A stretch of 39,825 bases of DNA from positions 1-39,825 of the forward strand of contig JAFGGB010000102.1 of assembly GCA_016930775.1 (NCBI GenBank), in the 5' to 3' direction. The translations under genes and the position numbers were made by a program. The notes under the pieces were generated by a model that saw nothing but the letters and a program-made list of their open reading frames with translations, had not been told where the DNA came from and made no database searches. Numbering within the stretch: the stretch's first letter is position 1; each line of letters begins with the position of its first letter. The stretch comes from Deltaproteobacteria bacterium. GTDB taxonomy: Bacteria > Desulfobacterota > Syntrophia > Syntrophales > UBA2210. Below, in pieces: positions 24,954-33,811 of the stretch.

Positions 24954-25934
24954 ATGAGTGAACGAAGCTTCCGCAGGCTGTTGTTAATTTTTGCACTTTC
25001 AATTTCTTTTACGGCGCCAGTCGTTGCTGCCGAAAAAGGCATTGTAAAGAACCAAAATGCAGCCATAGTGAATGGCACGGCAATACCCATGAACGTTTTT
25101 GAAAAAGAAGTTGAATCGATGAAGAACCGCTATCAACATGCGGGACAGAAGATGGACGACAAGTCTCTTAATAAGTTGAGGAATGATATAGCAGACGGTC
25201 TCATAGCCAGGGAACTGCTCTATCAAGAATCGCAAAAACAAAACATTGCTATAAGCCCCCAGGAACTTGATCAGCAACTGGAAGCTTTGAAAAAGCGATT
25301 TCCCTCGAACGAGGAATTCAAGCGTCAGCTTGCCGCTATGAACATAAGCGAGGAAGAACTGAAAGGACACTTCAAGATGGGCCTCGCAATAAAACGTTTT
25401 GTCGATGTGCAAGTTGCAAGTAAAGTGTCCGTAACTGAGGAAGAAAAAAAGAGCTATTACAATGGAAACATTGCATCGTTCAAGCGCCAGGAGCAGGTGC
25501 GTGGTCAACACATTCTCGTAAAGGTCGATAAGGGCGCCACGGAGCAGGATCGCGTTGCGGCAAAAAAGAAGATTGATACGATCAAGGGCAAACTTTCTAC
25601 GGGAGGAAATTTCGAAGCCTTGGCCAAAGAATACTCTGATTGCCCAAGCGGCAGAAACGGCGGGGACCTAGGCTATTTTACCAGAGGGAAAATGGTAAAA
25701 CCCTTTGAGGATGCCGCTTTTTCTCTGAAGATTGGAGAGACAAGCGGCATAATTGAAACGGATTTCGGTTACCATATCATCAGAGTCCTAGATAAGAAGG
25801 CCGAAGGAACGGTGTCATATGACGAAGCAGTCAATTCAATTGAAGCTATGATGAAACAGCAGAAAATACAGGGAGAACTGGAGCGGTATATTCAGGAATT
25901 GACAGCGAAGTCTAAAATAGATCGATTTTTATAA
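24954..25934 (+). CDS. PpiC-type (parvulin) peptidyl-prolyl cis-trans isomerase, SurA-like, exported
   Basis: Signal-like N-terminus LLLIFALSISFTAPVVAAEKG; SurA_N-like helices; VRGQHILVKVDKGATEQD...FEALAKEYSDCPSGRNGGDLGYFTRGKMVKPFEDAAFSLKIGETSGIIETDFGYHIIRVLDKK. Confidence 0.95.
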   Translation: MSERSFRRLLLIFALSISFTAPVVAAEKGIVKNQNAAIVNGTAIPMNVFEKEVESMKNRYQHAGQKMDDKSLNKLRNDIADGLIARELLYQESQKQNIAISPQELDQQLEALKKRFPSNEEFKRQLAAMNISEEELKGHFKMGLAIKRFVDVQVASKVSVTEEEKKSYYNGNIASFKRQEQVRGQHILVKVDKGATEQDRVAAKKKIDTIKGKLSTGGNFEALAKEYSDCPSGRNGGDLGYFTRGKMVKPFEDAAFSLKIGETSGIIETDFGYHIIRVLDKKAEGTVSYDEAVNSIEAMMKQQKIQGELERYIQELTAKSKIDRFL

Positions 25935-25958
25935 GGACAGAGAGTTCGGAAATCGGAA

Positions 25959-26003
25959 AAACACAAAGAGGGCACCATGCTCGCATGATGCCCTCTTTGT
26001 GTT
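25959..26003. terminator. Bidirectional intrinsic terminator between ppiC-like (+) and rpmB (-)
   Basis: AAACACAAAGAGGGCA (25959-25974)/TGCCCTCTTTGTGTTT (25988-26003), with the inner CATG pair extending the stem; T run on the minus strand. Confidence 0.9.
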
Positions 26004-26043
26004 TCAAAATAACTGCCGGCAAATAAAATATTCTCTTAGATTA

Positions 26044-26241
26044 TTACAGAGCCTTTTTTACAGAGCCGGAACGAAGACATCGAGTACATACCTTCATTCT
26101 TTTCACGGCGCCCGTACCTCCATCGATAATCCGCAGCTTCTGCAAGTTCGGATACCATGTTCTCTTGGTCTTATTATTGGCGTGACTGACTTGGTTGCCC
26201 ACAACGGGTCCTTTTCCACAAATTTCACATACGCGCGCCAT
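26044..26241 (-). CDS. rpmB: 50S ribosomal protein L28 (Cys4 zinc-binding form)
   Basis: [38 protein letters not shown]...[14 protein letters not shown]; CxxC...CxxC. Confidence 0.96.
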   Translation of the reverse strand: MARVCEICGKGPVVGNQVSHANNKTKRTWYPNLQKLRIIDGGTGAVKRMKVCTRCLRSGSVKKAL

Positions 26242-26304
26242 AGCCCGTTCACTCCTTGGTTAAAAGTAGGCTCTCTCTTAATCGAAAGAACAAAAAACTG
26301 CAAG

Positions 26305-27591
26305 CTATTTTTTCATGGACATCGGTTGTCCCGTCGCTTCGAGCACACGCATCCAGAGGTCTTTCTTCACATCAACCTTTCGTCGCGATGTCACCGCCTT
26401 TATGGGGAGATGAACATATTCGTTGTGATAAAGGCCAAGGACCATGCCCGTTTTACCCGCCATGGCGGCATGAACGGCGTACTGGCCCAGGAGATCGCAA
26501 TAAATGCTGTCCGTCGCGGTCGCCGGCACACTTCTGATTATATAGCTGGGATCGATGTACTTCAAATTGATTTCCATTCCTATAGACAAGAAGTATTCTT
26601 CGATCTTGTTTTTGAGAAACAAACCTATGTCCTTCAGCCGCGGGTTGCCTGACTGATCGGCGCCAAGGGGTCCCTCATTGCTGAAAAGATCCTGACCGGC
26701 GCCTTCGGCCACAAGGATCACGGCGTGACGCCGCGACCTTAGACGCTTCTCAAGAACAGCGAGGAAACCATTTTCTCCATATAGATCAAAAGGAACTTCG
26801 GGAATAAGAGTGAAGTTTACATCGCTCTGGGCCAGGGTCGCGTTTACTGCAATATGGCCTGATTCCCGACCCATAATTTTGACGAGCCCTATGCCCATCG
26901 GCGCTCCTTTCGCTTCTACATGGGCGCACTGAATCACCTTAACAGCCTCGGAAATGGCAGTATCGAAACCGAAGGTTTTATCGATAAGATTCAGATCATT
27001 ATCAATTGTTTTTGGTATGCCGATGATTGCAATGGGGAGATTTCGGCGCGTAATTTCCTGAGTGATTTTATCCGCCGCGCGCATTGTTCCATCGCCGCCG
27101 ATTAGGAAGAGCATATCGATTGCTTTCTCAACCAAGGCATTGACCATGGTTCCAATATCCTGGTGTCCTCGCGAGGAGGAGAGAATGCTTCCTCCGAGAG
27201 TGTGTATATCTTTCACGAGATCGGGCGTCAGCGATAGGGGCAACAGTCCTGACTCAGGGACAAGACCTCGGAAACCAAAGGGAATGCCCAGGATATCCTT
27301 CACTCCGTATCGATAATGAAGAACCATGACGATAGCCCTGATAACATCATTAATGCCGGGGCACAGTCCTCCGCAGGTGACGATTGCAACCCTGGTGCGG
27401 GGAGAATTAAAATAAATCATCCGTTGAGGTCCGGCGAGTTCTAATGATTCCGGACGTCCCTTTGCGTCCTTTGAAAGATCAAAGGTATCAAGGTGATGAT
27501 CAAAAATAATCCGGTTTCTGCCTTCAACAAAACAGCAGGTCGGATCCGGAGAGGGGTATGCGCATTCCCCCAAATTCATTATTTCATACAT
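26305..27591 (-). CDS. 6-phosphofructokinase, PfkA superfamily (long form, probably ATP-dependent)
   Basis: VAIVTCGGLCPGINDVIRAIV, MLFLIGGDGTMRAADKI, GIPKTIDNDLNLIDKTFGFDTA, GRESGHIAVNATLA. Confidence 0.92.
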   Translation of the reverse strand: MYEIMNLGECAYPSPDPTCCFVEGRNRIIFDHHLDTFDLSKDAKGRPESLELAGPQRMIYFNSPRTRVAIVTCGGLCPGINDVIRAIVMVLHYRYGVKDILGIPFGFRGLVPESGLLPLSLTPDLVKDIHTLGGSILSSSRGHQDIGTMVNALVEKAIDMLFLIGGDGTMRAADKITQEITRRNLPIAIIGIPKTIDNDLNLIDKTFGFDTAISEAVKVIQCAHVEAKGAPMGIGLVKIMGRESGHIAVNATLAQSDVNFTLIPEVPFDLYGENGFLAVLEKRLRSRRHAVILVAEGAGQDLFSNEGPLGADQSGNPRLKDIGLFLKNKIEEYFLSIGMEINLKYIDPSYIIRSVPATATDSIYCDLLGQYAVHAAMAGKTGMVLGLYHNEYVHLPIKAVTSRRKVDVKKDLWMRVLEATGQPMSMKK

Positions 27592-29008
27592 ATTTTTTCC
27601 TCTCTTTGACCCACTTGACCACTGCCGGTCCCTTCAGGAACGTGTTTCCCCAAATGAGGCCGCTGAAACATTCCATCCCTCCGATGAGACAACCGCCCTT
27701 GGAAACGAAGAAAGGATGAGAAAGGATCGATCGGAAAGCGCCCATTCCTTTCATGCTCACTCTGCAATGTCTCTTTCCCTCTGTCAATGATTCTTCCAAA
27801 ATTCGAGGGAAATCGATTGCAGGAGTGATGTCGTTGAGAAATGGGAAAAAATGCGACATCTGTAAAAATGTTGAACGGACGAGTCGTGCGATCATATCAG
27901 GGGTCCAACATTCCGGAAACTCTTCCATTAAAAGAGAGACGGTCAACATTCTGGAACCATCCTTCTCTGCGTGGGGATGGGAGGACAGAAAAATATAATT
28001 GCCGTTCTGCGGTGGTTTCTCGGCGTCATTGATAATAACTGCCCGAGGAGCGAGTCGCTCGGGCAATATATTCTCGTTCAGGACTGATCTGATGATAAGA
28101 GGATAGAGGCAACAATTCCCGAAGTATTTTCGATGAACAGCCTGTCCGTTCAACAGAAGAGCGGTTGCGATGTTCTTCCGTGCAATTTCTCCAATATAGA
28201 CGAAATTTCCTGTATAAAGAGCGTCATCGGCCTCTTCGAACGAACCCTGGACTACGATTTCGGAACTGCCCGACAGGCTCACTTTGGTACATTCTCGCAG
28301 TACGGCGCCATTGTTTGTTTCGATATTCTGCAGCAAAATGTCGCGCAATTGCTCAGTCCCGGCTGTTATTTCTCCTATTTCCAGGAAGGGGATGGCAACG
28401 CCAAGCGCCGAGGCCAGCGGATCTGATGCCGCTGGAATGAATCGCGTATTTTCGATAACCTGAGCTGCAAGAAAAGATCGAATGTGGGAATCGGCGGATG
28501 CTTTTCGCATAAGCTCTTTAAACTGTCGTCTCTTTATGGCAATGGACAGGGGCAGCAAGGATCGGCGGAAGCTGCGGGGTGTTCCATTTTTCGGAGATGC
28601 GATATTTTGCCAGCGCTCCATGATCAATTCGGACAACTCGCGAGCGCTGTCGTACAATGCCGCCAACGACGGGCTTTGTCCGAATTCTCTTTCCATTTCA
28701 GCCTCAAGAGGGAATCGATCGCTTGCAATATCGATTCTCCTGTCGAGAAAGAGCACCTGTAAGATCGGCCGTCTGACCGTCAAAGGGGATTCAATCTCTA
28801 AAATTGAAAGGATTTCCCGGAGCGACTGAACGTCGATGAGGGAATCTGCTGCAAAGGGAAGAGGCGGCGCTCCTTCTGATGCTGTTGGACTATCTCGGCC
28901 ATCAATTTCGATAAGGAGGGTTTTGAGTCCCTGCTTCGATGCTAGGGCTGCTGTGGCAAGGTCAGTCAGGTTGTGACCGACAACGATAAGATCATAGCCA
29001 GTCCTCAT
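27584..29008 (-). CDS. FAD/NAD(P)-binding oxidoreductase-like protein (phytoene-desaturase-like fold), function unknown
   Basis: N-term YDLIVVGHNLTDLATAALASKQGLKTLLIEIDG resembles a Rossmann dinucleotide-binding beta-alpha-beta with degenerate glycine motif; C-term SKGGCLIGGMECFSGLIWGNTFLKGPAVVKWV. Confidence 0.6.
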   Translation of the reverse strand: MRTGYDLIVVGHNLTDLATAALASKQGLKTLLIEIDGRDSPTASEGAPPLPFAADSLIDVQSLREILSILEIESPLTVRRPILQVLFLDRRIDIASDRFPLEAEMEREFGQSPSLAALYDSARELSELIMERWQNIASPKNGTPRSFRRSLLPLSIAIKRRQFKELMRKASADSHIRSFLAAQVIENTRFIPAASDPLASALGVAIPFLEIGEITAGTEQLRDILLQNIETNNGAVLRECTKVSLSGSSEIVVQGSFEEADDALYTGNFVYIGEIARKNIATALLLNGQAVHRKYFGNCCLYPLIIRSVLNENILPERLAPRAVIINDAEKPPQNGNYIFLSSHPHAEKDGSRMLTVSLLMEEFPECWTPDMIARLVRSTFLQMSHFFPFLNDITPAIDFPRILEESLTEGKRHCRVSMKGMGAFRSILSHPFFVSKGGCLIGGMECFSGLIWGNTFLKGPAVVKWVKERKKYV

Positions 29009-29441
29009 GGAAATCCTCCGATGAACGAACAGGGATGCCTTCCTTTGTCAGTAGAGCCGCAGTTACGCCCATTCCTGCCGCCGGTCTGCCTTTCCGGATA
29101 ATGTATCGGACTCCACAGGAGGGACTTCTTTCTTTTAAGAGTATATATTCGACATTAAAAAGGCGCGCCAGCCGTGCCGCTTCTTCAGCGCCACGAATGA
29201 ACTTTTCCGTCATATCGCCTCCATGAGCATCACAGACGCAAGCCTTCCCTTCAAGAACATCCTTCCCGTCGCCTCCTATAATCTCGCAGGGAAACCGGGG
29301 AGTCGGCAAGCCGCCAAGTTGCTCGGGACAAAGCGGGAGGAGAGAGTGTCGGGCCGGGCAGTCCATGATTCCCTTAAGAATACGGCTTGATCCGTCATAC
29401 CGGCACTTGATTCCGAGAAGACAAGCGCTGACGATGACCAT
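28992..29441 (-). CDS. DUF523 family protein
   Basis: VSACLLGIKCRYDGSSR, LCPEQLGGLPTPRFPCEI, ILLKERSPSCGV are DUF523 hallmarks. Confidence 0.92.
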   Translation of the reverse strand: MVIVSACLLGIKCRYDGSSRILKGIMDCPARHSLLPLCPEQLGGLPTPRFPCEIIGGDGKDVLEGKACVCDAHGGDMTEKFIRGAEEAARLARLFNVEYILLKERSPSCGVRYIIRKGRPAAGMGVTAALLTKEGIPVRSSEDFHEDWL

Positions 29442-29446
29442 GAATG

Positions 29447-30112
29447 TCAGAATCCTTCAAGATGTGGATTGTGCAGCGACGGCGTCGACATTTGATTCGA
29501 ATTCTTGATGTGAACCTTTCGCCCGGAAACCTCAAGCCTGCCCTCTGCAAAATATTGGATTGCCTGGGGATAAATCCGATGCTCTTCCTTCAATATTTTC
29601 TGCTGCAGACTTTCTTCCGTATCGTCATCGCAACAGGGAACAACGGCCTGGATGATAATAGGACCGGTGTCCACGCCCTCATCGACGAAATGGACGGTGC
29701 AGCCTGAAAATTTTACACCGTAATCGAAGGCCTGACGCTGGCCATGCAGTCCCGGAAAGGACGGCAGCAAAGCGGGATGAATATTCATGACGCGTAAGGG
29801 GAAAGCCCTGAGTAATCGCTCCGTCAGTATTCGCATGAATCCTGCCATAACCACCAGTTCGACGCCATTATCGGTGAGCACGGAAATCATTTTGTCGTCG
29901 AAAGCCTCACGGCTTTTGTACTGACAGTGATTGATGACCGATATCGGTATGTTGTGGCGACGGCAGCGCTCTAAGGCATATGCATTCGGATTATTAGAGA
30001 TAACGATCTTTATTACAGCATCGAGTCTGTCGGACTCGATAGCGTCGACTATAGCTTGGAGGTTCGATCCGCTGCCCGATACGAGCACGCCTAGCGATAA
30101 TTCTCGCGCCAT
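29447..30112 (-). CDS. purN: Phosphoribosylglycinamide formyltransferase
   Basis: LGVLVSGSGSNLQAIVDAIE, VVMAGFMRILTERLLRAFPLRVMNIHPALLPSFPGLHGQRQAFDYGVKFSGCTVHFVDEGVDTGPII; start reassigned to MARELS at 30112. Confidence 0.97.
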   Translation of the reverse strand: MARELSLGVLVSGSGSNLQAIVDAIESDRLDAVIKIVISNNPNAYALERCRRHNIPISVINHCQYKSREAFDDKMISVLTDNGVELVVMAGFMRILTERLLRAFPLRVMNIHPALLPSFPGLHGQRQAFDYGVKFSGCTVHFVDEGVDTGPIIIQAVVPCCDDDTEESLQQKILKEEHRIYPQAIQYFAEGRLEVSGRKVHIKNSNQMSTPSLHNPHLEGF

Positions 30113-30116
30113 TTTT

Positions 30117-31163
30117 TTACTCGACACGTACACGCTCTGATCCGCAGACCTCGGGGACGACAGAACCGATGATCCGGGGCTCTTCGCCAATGTCCGTCAG
30201 AAAATCTGCAATTTTACCGGCGGACTTTCCAGGCACGATGAGGACCATTCCTATCCCCATATTAAAGACTCTGTACATTTCATGCGCCGCCACGTTGCCT
30301 AACTTCTGAATGACGGAGAAAATGGGAGGCACTATCCAGGAGTCCTTTGTAATCCTTGCACAGAGCCCTGCAGGGAGCATGCGTGGAATATTTTCAAGGA
30401 AACCTCCACCCGTTACATGAACCATTCCGTTTACCGTGAAAGATTCAAGAAGTTTAAGGAGCGGTTTCACGTAAATTCTGGTCGGTTCCAAGAGTTCCTC
30501 GCCCAGAGAGCGCAACAAGCCAGAGGGTTTGTCGGTCACAGTGAAACCGGCCATATCGAAGAGAACCTTTCTGGCAAGGGATAGACCGTTACTGTGGATT
30601 CCACTTGAAGGAAGGCCGATGATACAGTCTCCGGAAGCGACACAGGAGCCGTCGATCAGATGGTCCTTGTCAACGACACCGACACAGAAGCCTGCCAGAT
30701 CGTACTCATCGTCGCCGTAAAAACCTGGCATTTCTGCATTTTCTCCGCCAATGAGGGCGCATCCTGCTTCACGGCATCCCGCTGCAATGCCCTCGATAAT
30801 TTCAACGTTCCGATTTACGTCGATCCTTCCGACGGCTATGTAATCAAGGAAGAAGAGTGGTTCAGCCCCTTGGACGATGAGATCGTTGACCCCCATGGCA
30901 ACGAGATCGATACCGACCGTGCGATGCCGATTCATCATCTGAGCGACACGGAGTTTTGTTCCCACGCCGTCCGTCGAGGAAACGAGAATCGGATTACGGT
31001 AGCGACTTGGATCGAAGGCGAAAAGGCCGCCGAAACTGCCGATGTCGCCAAGGACTTCACGGCGGAACGTGGACCTCACGATAGGCTTTATTCGTTCTAC
31101 AAAAACGTTTGCGGCGTCTATATCGACGCCCGAGTGTTTATAAGATGCCTGTATATCGCTCAT
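30117..31163 (-). CDS. purM: Phosphoribosylformylglycinamidine cyclo-ligase
   Basis: YKHSGVDIDAANVFVERIKPIV, PILVSSTDGVGTKLRVA, MGVNDLIVQGAEPLFFLDYIAVG, HVTGGGFLENIPRMLP. Confidence 0.97.
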   Translation of the reverse strand: MSDIQASYKHSGVDIDAANVFVERIKPIVRSTFRREVLGDIGSFGGLFAFDPSRYRNPILVSSTDGVGTKLRVAQMMNRHRTVGIDLVAMGVNDLIVQGAEPLFFLDYIAVGRIDVNRNVEIIEGIAAGCREAGCALIGGENAEMPGFYGDDEYDLAGFCVGVVDKDHLIDGSCVASGDCIIGLPSSGIHSNGLSLARKVLFDMAGFTVTDKPSGLLRSLGEELLEPTRIYVKPLLKLLESFTVNGMVHVTGGGFLENIPRMLPAGLCARITKDSWIVPPIFSVIQKLGNVAAHEMYRVFNMGIGMVLIVPGKSAGKIADFLTDIGEEPRIIGSVVPEVCGSERVRVE

Positions 31164-31314
31164 GGATGAATTCCCCGCATTTTTCGATGAACTGACATCG
31201 TGAAGTAGCTTACTTGCGTTGAAAAGTCAATTCATTCCTTGTAATATACCGAAACATCTGATATAAATCCATCTCTTCCATAGCACGGCAAGGAATAATT
31301 CGAGCAGATTCCCC

Positions 31315-33753
31315 ATGACAGCGCCTCTCAAGGACATAGCAGAAAAGATAAGGAACATCTTCGAAACCATCCGGGTCTCTACAGGCGGCGATGAAGTAGG
31401 TTATCATGAGACTCTCGACGGGCTTATGGCCATTCTCTTCGACGGCATGATAGACAAAAGCGAAATGAAAGAGTGGCAGTCTTTCATCGAAAGCATGCAT
31501 CGCAAGGCTGTTCAGGTCGAACAGTCGCCGCCCGATAAAGGACAGCGCTTCCTTGCAGGCCTCCAGGAAGACATTTCTTGCATACGCTCAATCATTGCTG
31601 AAACCGGCGATTTGAAAAAGGAGAAAATGTCGAGCCTTGAAGATCTTCGAGCCTCATGGGAGATTCTTGATTCGCCCGTACGCTATGCACGTGGCGTTGG
31701 TCCCGGAATCGCGGCCCTCTTGGAACGGAAGGGCCTCAAAACCATTGAGGATCTGCTCTATTTTTTGCCCAGAGCATACGAAGATCGACGCCGGATCACC
31801 GCTATAGCCGATATCATGCCGGGCATGAGAGAGACTGCGACCGGTACGGTCGTGAAAACGGTCATCCAAAAAATCCGGAAAGGATCCATTTTTGAGGTTG
31901 TCTTCGACGATGGCACGGGCGCCTTGAGCGCCAAGTGGTTTCATGGAAATAAAAAATATCTGGAACAGACATTCCGCCGTGGCCGAAAATTTATGATTAC
32001 AGGAGAGGTGAGGGCCAATCTGTGGGGCAAGGAAATGATTCATCCTGACTATGAATTGCTGGATGCCGGATCGGGTGAGTCTCTTCACTTCAAAAGGATT
32101 GTTCCGCTCTATTCGGAAACAGAAGGACTCCATCAGAAACAACTTCGAAGGATTATGAAACACGTCGTCGATCTCCATGCTTCGGCTGTATGGAGCCCCA
32201 TACCCCGAGACATCTGTCTGAAAAACAGACTGATCGGCATGGGCGAGGCTATGAAAGAGGTTCACTTCCCTGATGGCAGGGAGGATATCCGGCGATTGAA
32301 CGATGGAACATCAAAAGCTCATCGCAGACTTGTCTTCGACGAATTTTTTTATTTCCAGCTCGGTCTTGCTCAGAGAAAAAAAAATATCGAATTCAATGAC
32401 GGCATCGCATTCAATCCCAGGCTCGATCTTGTGGAATCCTTTCTGTTCTCTCTTCCGTTTAAAATAACGGGCGCTCAGCGTCGTGTAATCGATGAGATCA
32501 TAGCGGACATGGCCAAACCATCGCCCATGAACCGGCTTCTACAGGGAGACGTCGGTTCCGGAAAGACCGTCGTAGCGATGGCGCCTTTTATTGTCGCCTG
32601 CGCTAATGGATACCAAGCGGCGCTTATGGCGCCGACTGAAATACTGGCCGCCCAGCACTATCAATCGTTCGAACAGTGGAGCAGAACAGCGGGACTCAGG
32701 ACAACCCTTCTAACGGGCAGTATGCTTTCCAGGGAGAGGCGCAAGCGTTTAGAAGAGATAGCAGCTGGTCATGTTGATATCGTCATTGGAACTCATGCCG
32801 TTATCCAGGAAGAGGTTGCCTTCAAGAACCTCGGCATGGCAATCATCGACGAACAGCACAAATTCGGCGTTATGCAGAGGGTTCTTCTTAGCTCAAAGAG
32901 CGCTCATCCCGATGTCCTCGTGATGACGGCCACTCCCATACCGCGCACACTTGCCATGACAGTTTATGGCGATCTCAGCATTTCCGTCATCGATGAAATG
33001 CCGCCAGGAAAAATTCCTGTAAAAACAAAGGTATTCTACGAGCATGAGCGTCAACAAGTTTATAATATCATACAAGGCCAAGTTGAAAAGGGCCGCCAGG
33101 TCTTCATCGTCTATCCAATCATCGAGGAATCCGAGAGCCTTGATCTCAAGGCGGCAACCACGATGGCTGAACATCTTGCGCGAAATATCTTTCCTCAATT
33201 CAAGGTTGGACTGGTGCACGGCAAACTGAAAGCATCAGAGCGCAACGCCATTATGGAGTCCTTTAAGAAAGACGAACTCGATATTCTTGTGTCTACAACA
33301 GTCATAGAGGTTGGCATCGATATTCCCACGGCCTCACTGATGATCATTGAGCACGCCGAGCGTTTCGGGCTCTCTCAGCTCCATCAGCTCAGGGGCAGGG
33401 TAGGGAGAGGCGCCATTGCCTCATACTGCATCCTCATGACGTCGGACCAAAGGTCCGAAGACGCCCGCAAGCGACTTCGCATCATGGAGCAAACAACGAA
33501 TGGATTCCATATTGCCGAGGAAGATCTGGCCATCCGGGGTCCCGGTGAATTTCTTGGAACTCGACAATCCGGTTTGCCCGATTTCCGAATCGCCAATATC
33601 GTCCGTGATGCGGCTGTGCTCTCGAAAGCGCGTGACGCCGCTGCGGCTGTCGTTGAGCGGGACCCTTTTTTAAAAGATTCAGGAGTTGATGCGCTGAAAG
33701 CTGTTCTCGCGAGACGATGGGAGGGAAAACTCAAGCTGCTAAAAACCGGTTGA
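31315..33753 (+). CDS. recG: ATP-dependent DNA helicase RecG
   Basis: RYARGVGPGIAALLERKGLKTIEDLLYFLPRAYEDR (wedge), LLQGDVGSGKTVVA (Walker A), DEQHKFGVMQR, VMTATPIPRTLA, LRGRVGRG. Confidence 0.97.
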   Translation: MTAPLKDIAEKIRNIFETIRVSTGGDEVGYHETLDGLMAILFDGMIDKSEMKEWQSFIESMHRKAVQVEQSPPDKGQRFLAGLQEDISCIRSIIAETGDLKKEKMSSLEDLRASWEILDSPVRYARGVGPGIAALLERKGLKTIEDLLYFLPRAYEDRRRITAIADIMPGMRETATGTVVKTVIQKIRKGSIFEVVFDDGTGALSAKWFHGNKKYLEQTFRRGRKFMITGEVRANLWGKEMIHPDYELLDAGSGESLHFKRIVPLYSETEGLHQKQLRRIMKHVVDLHASAVWSPIPRDICLKNRLIGMGEAMKEVHFPDGREDIRRLNDGTSKAHRRLVFDEFFYFQLGLAQRKKNIEFNDGIAFNPRLDLVESFLFSLPFKITGAQRRVIDEIIADMAKPSPMNRLLQGDVGSGKTVVAMAPFIVACANGYQAALMAPTEILAAQHYQSFEQWSRTAGLRTTLLTGSMLSRERRKRLEEIAAGHVDIVIGTHAVIQEEVAFKNLGMAIIDEQHKFGVMQRVLLSSKSAHPDVLVMTATPIPRTLAMTVYGDLSISVIDEMPPGKIPVKTKVFYEHERQQVYNIIQGQVEKGRQVFIVYPIIEESESLDLKAATTMAEHLARNIFPQFKVGLVHGKLKASERNAIMESFKKDELDILVSTTVIEVGIDIPTASLMIIEHAERFGLSQLHQLRGRVGRGAIASYCILMTSDQRSEDARKRLRIMEQTTNGFHIAEEDLAIRGPGEFLGTRQSGLPDFRIANIVRDAAVLSKARDAAAAVVERDPFLKDSGVDALKAVLARRWEGKLKLLKTG

Positions 33754-33811
33754 TATTTCCGTAAAAAATCATTAGTAACTGAAGAATCGAAGAACTGATA
33801 AGGAAGGAACC

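Noticed and set aside
25999-26652. 217-aa plus-strand ORF spanning rpmB and the phosphofructokinase end
   Set aside because: Crosses two genes on the opposite strand, one of them a clear L28; no motif support.
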